Made by a program: the position numbers and the translations under genes. The notes beneath the pieces are model-generated. The model ran no database searches, was not told where the DNA came from, and saw nothing but the letters and a program-made list of their open reading frames with translations. Positions 23,546-33,640 of a stretch of 64,000 bases of DNA are shown in pieces. This stretch comes from Metopolophium dirhodum (taxonomy: Eukaryota; Arthropoda; Insecta; Hemiptera; Aphididae), in NCBI RefSeq assembly GCF_019925205.1, contig NC_083566.1:4216001-4280000 (forward strand). Direction: 5' to 3'. Within the stretch, counting starts at the first letter, position 1; each line of letters opens with the position of its first letter.

Positions 23546-24806
23546 TATATTACCTACACCAGTAATTTACAATGCAAGAGAATAACAATATTGAACTAGA
23601 ACGAGAACAAATTGCTAATTGAAGTCAATGGCACTTGAAGGATATGATCAAAAGCCAACTAAAACCAAAAGATCACTAATACTGATACCACACAGTACAA
23701 ACGTTGATCAACGATGCCGAATAAAAAACCAAAAACAATTAAATGCTGACTTAAACGTCAAATGCTATAGTTTATAAAGGCAGTACCTATGTAGGTACAC
23801 ATCAGTCCACTCTGAATGAGTAAAATAAATGACTACCGGATGAACAATATCAAAAGACTATAAGCGAGTCAATTAAAAAACAATATGAATAGGGGGTAGC
23901 GATGATGTAGACAATAACTAAGCAAACGACCAAAACAAACACTAACCCACAAACAGTATCATAACTATTAACAGTTAAAACAAGTCCAAACAACAGGAGA
24001 GCACCTAACTATTATAAACTTGAATAGAACTCAGGTGTACCCAGGTGACACAGTGCTAAATATAATATTTAATTAATTATACTAACTAAGAACAAGTTAA
24101 ATAACCAATCATGTGCTATAAAACCCTCAATTGAGCAACCTAGATAATATAAAACAATCAAATAATAATATATTGAGTGGTAGTACAATACCTGATCCTT
24201 GGCACGACTCACGACGCACACCTAAAGCTTATACTATATAATGCAATTAAAGCTACTGCACTTAAGGTAATACTATCAAAACCCAGGTGTCAATATCATG
24301 ACAACAAAATAATAATAATAAAAAACCCAAATCAATAGTATAACCAATGAGGTAGGTGCTAACTAGACCAGCAACTAGTGAAAAACCTATACTAGCAAAT
24401 ACCCTGTGTTATTACCCATAAATAATACAATTACTAAACAATAAATAAATTGACCCAGAGAGCACCGTATAATAACATAATTTAATTAATTGTAGTAGGT
24501 AATTAAAGTAAATTTAAATTCAATAACGCTACCACAGATGCTAACGCATGAGCACGAATACAGTAAATAATACTCAACACTAAATAATAAATCTGACTTA
24601 TATTATTAGCAATAAATAAAACAATTAAGTAATGACTGAACAGTCGGTTGAGTTAAATTACTGTTCTCTTGCCGAGTGATAGGTACCTACTATCGATAGG
24701 AATGAGGGAAAGGATAAATAAATGTACACCTTATACTCATCCACCAAAGCTAAGAACAAAATGCATTACTCACGCGAATCCTGAGTACCAGATCTGTTGA
24801 TGGACC
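23546..24806 (-). other. BEL/Pao 5' leader
   Basis: About 1.26 kb of A+T-rich, non-coding sequence between the primer-binding site and the Gag-Pol start. It would carry any packaging signal, but no distinctive structure was identified. Confidence 0.7.
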
Positions 24807-24810
24807 AACC

Positions 24811-24828
24811 AACCACGCTCTGCTACCA
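24811..24828 (-). promoter_or_regulatory. Primer-binding site (initiator tRNA-Met-like)
   Basis: On the minus strand, three T residues after the 5' LTR, the sequence reads TGGTAGCAGAGCGTGGTT. The first 11 bases match the complement of the 3' end of eukaryotic initiator tRNA-Met (TGGTAGCAGAG), and the final TGGTT also agrees after a two-base mismatch. The tRNA assignment is from memory of that tRNA's conserved 3' end. Confidence 0.7.
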
Positions 24829-24867
24829 AAATGTTGACCCGACGATCCTTAAAATCGGATATCGCCT

Positions 24868-24876
24868 GGTACAAGG
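24868..24876 (+). repeat. Left target-site duplication of MULE
   Basis: GGTACAAGG, repeated at 27228-27236. The uninterrupted LTR at 16934-17672 has it once, which proves the duplication. Confidence 0.95.
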
Positions 24877-24890
24877 GGAATACGGACATC

Positions 24891-24993
24891 CGGCCGAATC
24901 CAAACGGCCGACGGCTATATAGGCCGACAGTCAGATAGCCGAAACTATTTTAGCCGACAAGGTCAAAAGGCCGACACTACGAAAAGCCGACAC
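24891..24993 (+). repeat. Left subterminal motif array of MULE
   Basis: Seven GGCCGA/AGCCGA motifs start at 24892, 24906, 24922, 24937, 24952, 24969 and 24985 (steps 14, 16, 15, 15, 17, 16). Likely transposase-binding sites; that role is inferred. Confidence 0.85.
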
Positions 24994-25240
24994 TAAAATA
25001 AATTAAGTATAAGCTATACATTTTCAATTCGATAACGTAGTGTTGTCTTTTGTTGTAATAATGTTATCGATAACTTATCGAAATTTAACGATACCTAATA
25101 CCTATAGCCTGTAATCTACAGTGGGTATTGCTATTGCATGTTCATAAATACTGTTTCAGTTGATTCGTAACCACGCCGCGTCTTTGCATTCATTTTTGTG
25201 TCGTTGTTTAATTTAATTTATGTATTTGCATTAAATAATT

Positions 25241-26767
25241 ATGGAATATAAAATTGAAATTTTTGGTACAAAATTATTAATTGACAATTTTATCATGATT
25301 AAAAACAAAAACCGTAACAATAAATATTATTGGGAATGTGAAAAGAGGAAACATACTAAACGGCATAATAGTAATAATGAATATTGTAATGCAAGAGCAG
25401 TAACAATTCTTGTTGATGGTAATCATATTGTTAAAGATAATTCTTTTTTAAATCACAACCATGGGCCTGACCCATGCCGATTGTTGGTAAAGAAAAACAT
25501 AAAATATATTGTTTCAAAAGCTCTGTCTTCGAGAGATAAACCTTCGCAAATAATACAGGAAGCAACGAGTCGCATCCCCGTCAATTCTCAGCCATACATG
25601 CCATCAGTTGAAGCAACGCGAAAAATTATTTCACGGTGTAGAAAACATCAGAATCCACCAGAACCAACAAGTCTTTCACAAATAGATATTCCTCTTAACT
25701 TATGTAAGTCTTTTAATGGTCAAACATTTTTACTAAAAGAAAGTACTATTGAGAGTCACAAAATATATATTTTTTCTACTAAAGATGAAATATCAAAACT
25801 TGTCAATGCCAATTATTGGGTTATGGATGGTACATTTAAAACTGTGCCAAGTATATTTTTACAAATGTACACCATACATGCACCTGTTGGTGGAAATAAT
25901 TCTAGAATTTTGCCATTAGTATATGTTTTAATGACCAGTAAACAACAATGTTGTTACGAACGTTTATTCGAAGACCTAATATCAATTTGTGATGATTTCG
26001 GTTTCGATGTTTCACCAAAATGTATTATAACAGATTTCGAAAAAGCTGCAATTAATGCAGCTAATAAAGTATTTCCAGAATGCCAACAAAAAGGGTGTTT
26101 TTTTCATTTAGGCCAAAATATTTGGCGAAAAATCCAGTCTAGTGGATTGGCTACTAAATATGGAGAAAATGAAGAATTTAGTTTACAACTTCGATGTATG
26201 TGGTCACTTGCATTTTTACACCCATCAGATATACCTAATGCTTTTGATCAATTGAAAGATTCATTACCCTATGACATTCAAAATTACTTTGAAGAAAATT
26301 ACGTGCATGGAAAAGTACGAAGGAAATTTAGAAATGGAATAGTATCTCGATATGAGCCATTGTTTCCACCATCATTTTGGTCAATACATTTCAATCATGA
26401 AAACAATATTCCAAGGACACAAAACAAAGTCGAAGCATGGCACAAAAGATGGAAAGTATTAGTAGGAGCTGATCACGTTGGGGTGTATCGTATAATTGAG
26501 GAAATGAGAAAAGAGCAACAACACGTTGTGGGTAAGATAAGTTCACGAATAAAAATATTCTACTAATATTACAATAAAATATAATTTATTTATACATACA
26601 TTTTGATTCCAGGGCAAATTCAAATTATTTTATCCGGACAAGCAAGGCCAAAACAAAGTTCAAAGTACGTAAAACGTCAAAACCAAATTCAAACTATTCT
26701 AAATGATAAAGAAAACAGAACAACCCTCGAGACAATAAGAGGTATTGCATACAATTTGCACTATTAA
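25241..26767 (+). CDS. FLYWCH-MULE transposase, two exons, about 481 aa
   Basis: DDE-type transposase of the Mutator-like superfamily. Exon 1 is 25241-26531, intron 26532-26612 (GT...AG, 81 bp), exon 2 26613-26767 ending in TAA. Without splicing the frame would end at 26566 and lose the conserved tail. N-terminal FLYWCH zinc finger, residues about 8-75 (W31, C33, C49, H72/H74), likely binds the end motifs. MULE domain about 190-405: D196 in MDGTFK, D265 in ITDFEK, the CxxH signature C286-H289 (KGCFFH), and E398 in the NKVEAWH motif. After splicing, the C terminus contains an RPK motif and TTLETIRGIAYNLHY, which fits MULE tails I know. The start is the only upstream in-frame Met. It lies antisense to the host retrotransposon. 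Splicing is inferred from frame and motif continuity. Confidence 0.92.
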
Positions 26768-26824
26768 TTTTTATTTATTAACATTTAACTATATAACATA
26801 ATTATCAATTATAATTTTATAAAC

Positions 26825-26990
26825 TATTAGTATTTTTTATTTTTTATGTATAAATATCAAATTTTTTAATTTTTAAAACATATTAGGAATATAAAATGTA
26901 CTCAATAATAATTTATTAGTATTTTTTATTTTTATGTATAAATATCAAATTTTTTAATTTTTAAAACATATTAGGAATATAAAATGTACT
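26825..26990 (+). repeat. Direct duplication of about 78 bp in MULE 3' flank
   Basis: Two near-identical A+T-rich units (26825-26902 and 26914-26990), 89 bp apart start to start, downstream of the transposase stop. They share TATTAGTATTTTTTATTTTT through AATATAAAATGTACT and differ by one T in a run. Confidence 0.85.
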
Positions 26991-27098
26991 TATAATTATT
27001 AACAATACACTAAATTTTATTTTTAAGAATAAGTATCACCTATATATATATATCTGTGTGTGTGCATAATTTACCTATCTCAACATAAAATTACTTAA

Positions 27099-27217
27099 TC
27101 GGCCATTTAATATGTCGGCCTAATGCGTGTCGGCCTATAAATTTGTCGGCCATTTAGTATGTCGGCCTATTGCGTGTCAGCCAAATGTCTGTCGACCAAA
27201 TGTCTGTCGGCCGATTG
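27099..27217 (-). repeat. Right subterminal motif array of MULE
   Basis: Eight motifs of the type TCGGCC (reverse complement of GGCCGA) at 15-16 bp spacing, including variants TCAGCC and TCGACC. Mirror image of the left array. Confidence 0.85.
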
Positions 27218-27227
27218 TACCACACCC

Positions 27228-27236
27228 GGTACAAGG
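27228..27236 (+). repeat. Right target-site duplication of MULE
   Basis: Second copy of GGTACAAGG, after which LTR sequence resumes. Confidence 0.95.
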
Positions 27237-27930
27237 TCCTCAGGGTTGTTGTGGAGTAGGGCAATTAATATAACATCGAATAATAACAAATGGTTTTACT
27301 ATCAGGCGCATGTATTATTGTACAACACGAGCAATGGGTACAAACAATTATATAACAACAAATTCAGGGGGGACGGGGAACACCGACTGAGCTGCCTCCC
27401 TGGCAGATGTCTTGAGCTGATGAACGGCGATGGCGGAGCTGCTGTACTGGAATTGCGGAGCTGCTATGCGGGAGGTTTAAACACCGGTACGAATGCGTGC
27501 ACCGACGTGAGGTGGAGCAACGAGTGTTCGCCTGCGTACACGTATACGCGGTGTATCTACCGACGTACGCGGTTCAGAACTGAACGACACCGAAACACTA
27601 ACAAAGATCAAACACAATAAAACGGCTAATCGGCTGAACAACCTCTAGATGGTAGACCACGTTTTTGCGTCGCACTTTCAAACGGGAAAAGATGGCGGAC
27701 GGGCGAGCGAGCCGAGCACAAAACGTATCGACGAGCTGTCGAAAAACCGTTAAGACGGAGAGTGTGGCGCGGACGACCGAGCTCGCCTGCGCCGAGCACC
27801 GGTACCGGTCACCGGTAGTATTGCCAACCTTGCGGCTGCCGGCGCGCAGCGCACACGAACATGGTTGATGCGGCGGTCGGCTGAGCGTGACCACCGACGG
27901 CGGCAATTCTGTTATCCAACGGATCGAACA

Positions 27931-27935
27931 AGATT
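27931..27935 (+). repeat. Right target-site duplication of BEL/Pao element
   Basis: AGATT, matching 16929-16933. Confidence 0.9.
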
Positions 27936-27959
27936 AATTGAGAATTTTTAAATGGAGTA

Positions 27960-28400
27960 TAGAGCTTATGTTTCTATAAATTATTACAGTGACAGAAGGA
28001 GGGGAGTGGGTCGTTCCTGTATGTTCAGTATTGGGTACAATACAACGGATTTCACTAAATGCATAATTATCCTCAAACCACTGAGGCACTGTACAAAGTT
28101 ATTGGCGTTGTCAAGCGTAATTTTAATTTCTTTCATCTCTTTGAATGCATCAGGAATTTTCTCTTTGAGCAAAAATGCAAAAGATAACATTTGCCAAACT
28201 TTGATGCTGACATTTTCATTAACTCCATGCTCAATGGATAGACCAAGGCCTTTTAGTTTTCACCACGCACTTGGAATGAATGAAATAAACAACCTTTAGT
28301 TTTTGACGACAGGACTTCATGTTTGCTCGCGTTTATTGCAGCCATCTCAGCCACATATTATGTATTCTGGTACTAAGTTGACACCATTGTCTTCGACGCC
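27960..28400 (-). pseudogene. Decayed MULE transposase fragment
   Basis: Read from 28400 downward, the minus strand encodes, across at least one frameshift, pieces that line up with the MULE core: AAINA, then KGCLFHSFQ (the CxxH signature), then KLKGLGL and MLSFAF followed by an amphipathic stretch like the post-CxxH helix region. The longest open piece is 28190-27984 (68 codons). Compared with the intact transposase at 25241-26767, the first catalytic Asp region and the C terminus are missing or unrecognisable. It directly abuts the outer end of the BEL/Pao insertion, which may have landed in the relic. Confidence 0.55.
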
Positions 28401-29179
28401 ATAATTATATCCTAATTAAAAAAATAAAAAACAAACTTTAACAAAATAGGCATTGGGCGATAATTATTAAATATTAAAATATATTCCAAGCTATTTATTT
28501 TTAATATATAATTGCATCAAATATACATTGATTTTATTTTGAACTTTTCTTCAAATTTTAATTTTACAATTGGTTTTTTTTAGCGAATTATACATAACTA
28601 AAAATAAAAACAAGCTAAAAAAAAAGAATGTCCGTCAAAGTGAATAGTTCATACCAAAGGTACAGATAGATAAATTTAAAAATAATGTGTACCTACGTTT
28701 AAATTAATGTGGAAAATAAAATTTTGAACTTAGGTTTTTTTCCCATCCAGCTTATAAAATATTATACGTATATAATAATATTACTTAATACATGTTATTG
28801 CGGTATTGGTCTTTTATACTTGTAATTAGGACACAAACTAAAGGCTAAATTCTAAAATCCACACAGAATTATTCAACTTGTGTGTGCATTGATTTCAGTT
28901 TTGTTAAAATAGTAAGCAGAGTTTTAAAAGTACCATCAACTATCGAAAACATTGATTGACTTAATTTTTGTTGTTGTATGCCTACAGTATGGTACATAAT
29001 ACGAGGTCTTAATTTAGGCCTTCACCAAAAATAAATATAAAATTTGGACTGCATCATCATTATTTAAAATATTTAACCTATTGATGATTCTTTAATGGGA
29101 AATGTTTGATGAGATAATATTTTTTTTTTAAATTATCAGGCATATTGTATTGGAGATTGAATATCCTGTACTCCTGTTA
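28401..29179. other. AT-rich stretch, nothing recognised
   Basis: No frame or element end that I can support. Confidence 0.5.
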
Positions 29180-29640
29180 GTTGACTGTTCCTTTCTGTAA
29201 TTTAGTTTTCTGTCAACAATTCATCTTCCCTTTCAACAATATCATGCAATCAAAAACCTGTCTCAAGTCAGTGTTATCTTCACAGATATTTCGAAGGCAT
29301 TGGAAGAGATTAATTATGCGATTCTCATCGATAATTTTTATAAATCAGGAGCTTTCTTTTTCTCTGTTAAAATCTTATCTAGGTATCAATGTGAACTCTG
29401 TGGTTAAAAATTATAGATTGTGAATCAGCCAGCAGTTACACAAATTTCATCAGGTAAATTTCATCGGATTCCAACTTACCTTGTTCATAAATGAAATAAA
29501 TACTTTTCGTTTCTAGTGCTTAGTTTTTGCAGATGAATTTTTTTTTCAGTTTTATAATTTAGTTAGTTTTATTTGAACCATAAACTGCATGATTTTCCTA
29601 TTGAGAAACCCAATCTATAATAATTAAATGGTTATATCTG
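29180..29640 (+). pseudogene. Non-LTR retrotransposon reverse transcriptase relic
   Basis: Spread over two or three frames are recognisable LINE reverse-transcriptase pieces: a segment like SVIFTDISKALEEINYAILI (the first catalytic-Asp block, about 29270-29330), then a piece resembling LFINEI (about 29485), then VFADE (about 29520-29535) standing where the FADD motif is expected. Frameshifts and stops break it, and the second Asp of FADD is now Glu. Both ends are lost, so the clade is only guessed as Jockey-like. Confidence 0.6.
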
Positions 29641-30359
29641 TCAGATATCATTTGTGTCACTGATGTAAGACAAAAATCAAGGCAACTTCATATACAATTA
29701 ATATATAAGCCAAAATCAAATGAACGCTTATTTTTTTTTTTAAATTATGCATGTTGCATAAATTGTTAATTAAAAATATTATACATCTTCATATCTTTGT
29801 GTATTGTATATTAGTGACCACTCTAATGATGTACTACAAACGAATTTTACCGATTGTATGATTTGAACCGGTCACGCTCGAGTATGAAGAGCTAGCTAAC
29901 TTCGTGTAGGTACTTAGGTTCTCGTCAAAATGCCATATCTTATAAGATTCATATGTTGTTCAATTCACTATTTAATATTTACCGTAATGTTGATCAAAAC
30001 TGAAAAAAAAAAATTAATAAATAAAAGAAAATATTTACTTTAACTTTGAATTTTATTTATTTTCAACACATTAATTAAATATTGCACATTTTTTCATACT
30101 TATTGCGTTTTATATATTATATTACAATTGTTATTTTACAAATCTTATAAATTGCTTACAAAAAAAATATAATAACTCGGCGTTGCCTAAATTAATCCTG
30201 GTTGAATAAAAATAAATAATTTTCAACCAATTGCTATTAGAAATAAACAAATACGTGGTTATGATTTTAATATTATTAATAGTTGGCAAACCAACCTAAG
30301 ATAACTGATTTAATCTAATATATAAAGCTTCTTTGAATCGTCAAAGTCTATCAGTTATT
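29641..30359. other. AT-rich stretch, nothing recognised
   Basis: Lies between two LINE relics and may include their untranslated or eroded parts. Nothing specific supported. Confidence 0.45.
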
Positions 30360-31870
30360 TTTTGATTCCATATGCGTGGATAAAAAGCATAGTGACCAAA
30401 ATATCAAATACCGGTTTAAAATTAAGTTTAACGCAATCATAATAACAATAATTATTAATTACATTTTATTATCATTTTTAGACTTAGAAAAGACAATTGA
30501 TTCAATAAGTAGACAATTATTATTAAACAAGTTAAAAAAATTAGGCTTTGATGTCAATGCATTAAATTATTGGTTCATTAGTTATCTGAGTAAAAGGCAA
30601 CAATTAACCACTATTGGGCCTCATTATAGTAGACCCTATATTATTCTTAATTTATATTAACTCAATACCAGCGTCGTTATTAAAAGGTAGGTTATTCATG
30701 TTTGCTGATGATATACCACTAGTTAATGTCGATGATAATTGGGAAGAATTAAAACATAGTGTTGAAGGTGACTAACAGCATAACTATAATTGGATGGAAA
30801 AAAATTTGTTATCCCTTAAAATAAATAAATCAGTATGCATGCCAATAGTCACAAGTCGTTCAAAGCTGCCTGAAGGTTACAACTTTATAATACATAAAAG
30901 TAATACTTATTCAACCAGTTGCAACTGTAAACCAATTAATATGGTATTATCATTCAAGTATTTAGAAATGACGATAGATTTCGATCTAAAATGGTCGAAT
31001 CATATACAGAATGTTAAAAATAAAATGAGAAGTGTAACTACTCTATTTTACAAATTGTTTTCTAAATAAAATAGTTATAAGGAAGTAATAGTTATAGTTA
31101 TATAGTTATAGGTATATATATCATTATGTAATTCAATTTTATTATATAGTATAACATGCTGGAGAGGCACAAATAGAACAGACATAAGTTAGACATAGGT
31201 ATTATCCAAAAAAATATAATAAAAGTAGCTTACTCTCTTCCACTGAGGTACTCATCAGTCGAGTTATTTAGCTACACAAACACACCTTCTATCTATCTAT
31301 AAATTCTACAGTTAACAAGATCCATACTCACATACTATAGAAATAATAGATAGGAGAACAGGAAAGTATATAAAACCATATAGTGCACCACGAACAGGTT
31401 CAAGAAGTTCTCCCGAATACATGGTAAAGACTATATTCAATAATTTGAGAAATTATGTAATAAGTCTAATACAACCAATGATATAATTTATAAAACTCAT
31501 ATAAAAAAAACAATTAGTAAACAGTTAATGACCTTGATGAGAATATGTGTATCAATCAAAATATGTATTGTAAAAAGTATATATATCGTATAAATATAAA
31601 CAATTAAAGAAACATTGGTGCTAATATTGGTATTATAAATTAATCAATACTATTGTATATCTAGAAAATTAAGTGAACTTTTTAACTTTTTAACTGTATA
31701 ATAATTTCATATATTATTACTATATATGTATTAATATTGTATTTATCTATAAGAACTCCGCATACCAGATACGAGCTTAGCTCAGTTGGTATAAGTATCA
31801 GTTCTTATTATTATTATTGTTATTATTGTATTATAATTAGTAGAAATGGTTTAATTATAAAACCATGCTG
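30360..31870 (+). pseudogene. Non-LTR retrotransposon ORF2 relic with 3' tail
   Basis: 30475-30660 encodes FLDLEKTIDSISRQLLLNKL and a YLSKRQQ block typical of LINE reverse transcriptases. After a frame change, 30690-30780 gives MFADDIPLV (FADD at about 30701-30712), and after an in-frame stop 30794-31069 continues with NWMEKNLLSLKINKS and an FKYLEMTID block. Degraded C-terminal pieces follow to about 31480 (YSITCWRGTNR, RTGSRSSPE). The stretch ends near 31870 in an AAATAAAATAAATAA-like tail. It is 5'-truncated (no endonuclease domain) and broken by stops and frameshifts. Confidence 0.75.
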
Positions 31871-31905
31871 AAATAAAATAAAATAAATAATTAAAAAATA
31901 TAATT

Positions 31906-32215
31906 TTAAGTAACCAGTGGCAGCAGTTTATATATATAAAAAAAAATTATTATTTCTACTAATTTCTATTATTTCTATCATAATGTGTGACCAAAAGCAA
32001 CCATTTATGAATAAAAAAAAAATTTGATTCCCATCGAAGTGAATATCAAAATCCTTGTGGAGCACCTCTTTAAAATGCGAATTTTGGAAAATCCTTACTT
32101 AATGCATTACTAAATGGTGGCCTCAAGGTACTGTCGAAGTGTCAGGTCCCTAACTATTATAGTTAAGTTTTTACGTTGTTTAGTCAGTCAATCAGTCAGG
32201 ACACGTTCGATTATA
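31906..32215 (+). repeat. Dispersed repeat, copy A
   Basis: Starts GTAACCAGTGGCAGCAG..., contains TGTGACCAAAAGCAACCATTT and GAATATCAAAATCCTTGTGG. A diverged copy in the same orientation lies at 39789-40085. Non-coding, family unknown. Confidence 0.75.
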
Positions 32216-33354
32216 TGCATATAATATATAGATTATATTTGAACTCAACTAGTGACTCAATGGAATTTTCCGTTGTAAATCATAAAACTCTTTCACAGTA
32301 TTTTTGTCTTGTTTTGCGTAGTACTTTAATGCGACATTACGGTATAAGCATGGTGGAGAAAGTCATCAACATTTAAAATTTCCTACGTGTTTTCGTCTCC
32401 ATTTGCATGACAAATCCTTTTTCACTGTAACATTACGTTTTTATCATTTGAACGGTATTTTTTTGTACGCTTAGCTTCTTGTCATGAACTACTTTTTCCT
32501 TATATTCAACAGCTGTAGGTAAAATGTTTCTATTATATGCTTTGAAGAAATTAAAGATAAAGTTCAAAAAGTTCTTGTTTGTGTCATAGTCATAGTTAAT
32601 TATAATATAATATTTAAGAGATCACCATTTCCCATTTGATAAATTTTCACCATTTATAAAGTATTTATTTTTGCATGGTGACCTGTATTTTTGAAGAGAG
32701 GTATTGTTTTATATAGGTTATTGTATTATATTTATTTAGGTATAAAACACTTTTACCTTTTTGAATTAAACTAAAATTAGACCAACCATATATCGAGATA
32801 TTGAGACTAAAACACTTTTTTTCACGATATTTTAAAATATTCATGCAAACATATAATATTTTAGAAAATATTGGTGAACGTTTTGAGAAAACCAGATAGC
32901 ACGTGGGCAGCAGTGTTAAGTTGACCCATATAACTTAAAAAAGTTCTCACTTAAAAAAAGAATTTTCAATTTCTAAAAACAAGTCTGCAAACTATTGTAA
33001 ATTATTTACAAAATATTGACAAAGGTTTGGAGAAAATTGAAAAACACGGGGAGTAACTTCTCAAACGTCTGTTGTAGTGCAATTGGATGTTTTCACCACT
33101 GATCAAAAATGTATTAGGTATATTGTATCTTCAGAAATACATGTAGGTACGAATTTAAATTAAATTAAATCTGACTTGAAACCAACGTTACAAAGCCAGT
33201 TATTTTGGATTCAAGATTATGTCAGGAACAAATAACGTCTCCTAATGTAAATAATATATTCTCGGAGGTTTGGTTCAAAATTTCGTATGTAATCTAAGAA
33301 TCAATACGTGTTGTAGGTCGTAAGGCTCAAAAATGCAATCATTAGTTTTCTGGG
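32216..33354. other. AT-rich stretch, nothing recognised
   Basis: One 66-codon frame starts at 32176 and matches nothing known. No element ends supported. Confidence 0.5.
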
Positions 33355-33640
33355 CGATGGCACGTATTACATTCTAGATTTTGAGTGAAGCGAAGGATAT
33401 ATTGGTTTTACAGTGAAATTTTTTTTGTAAATACTTTTACGAGTAGTGAACCAGCTCCAAAAATTTAATGTGATTTTAAGAGGTCATTTTTCAATTTTCC
33501 CAGCACTTTCTTAACTCCAATAAGTATAAGAGAAGACTACCGATAACCGTAAAAAAAACATACAAGAAATAACAGAAATGTCGTTTTAACTGAATATCGT
33601 TCAGAACCATTTACCGAATGCGGAGATTTCTCGTTTAAAA
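33355..33640 (+). repeat. Dispersed aphid-type repeat copy
   Basis: Contains TTTTGAGTGAAGCGAAGGAT followed by a TTGGTTTTACAGTG segment, matching the core at 101-170, and ends in a TTCAGAACCATTTACCGAATGCGGAG-like block diverged from the 4890-5000 copy. Confidence 0.55.

Larger units (their letters stand above)
24877..27227 (+). mobile_element. Autonomous FLYWCH-type MULE, 2351 bp
   Basis: Mutator-like DNA transposon in the U5 region of the BEL/Pao 5' LTR, bounded by an exact 9-bp target duplication; the empty site is provided by the other LTR. The extreme 21 bp of the two ends agree at 13 positions and converge on CGGCCGA. Inward, each end carries an array of GGCCGACA-type motifs at 14-17 bp spacing, facing outward-in symmetrically. 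A transposase gene with all expected residues occupies 25241-26767. The frame is intact once one intron is removed, so the copy may be competent. Confidence 0.93.
16934..27930 (-). mobile_element. BEL/Pao LTR retrotransposon with a nested MULE
   Basis: Order on the minus strand: 5' LTR (27930-24832, split by a MULE), primer-binding site, a 5' leader of about 1.3 kb, Gag-Pol (23545-18350), 3' UTR with a minisatellite, polypurine tract, 3' LTR (17672-16934). Both LTRs are 739 bp once the MULE and one duplicate target copy are removed, and I saw no difference between them by eye. With the 5-bp duplication and an intact Gag-Pol this indicates a recent insertion. There is no envelope-like frame. 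The MULE in the U5 part of the 5' LTR separates the promoter from gag and probably impairs or changes the transcript. Confidence 0.95.
24832..27930 (-). repeat. BEL/Pao 5' LTR, interrupted by a MULE
   Basis: LTR sequence at 24832-24876 resumes after the insertion at 27237-27930: 45 + 694 = 739 bp, equal to the other LTR. The interruption falls 45 bp from the inner LTR boundary, in U5. The 153-codon plus-strand frame at 27159-27620 is a chance fusion of MULE end and LTR. Confidence 0.93.

Noticed and set aside
31771..31800. tRNA-like word GAGCTTAGCTCAGTTGGTA
   Set aside because: Resembles a 5' tRNA half, but no anticodon arm or B box follows, and it lies in a LINE 3' region.
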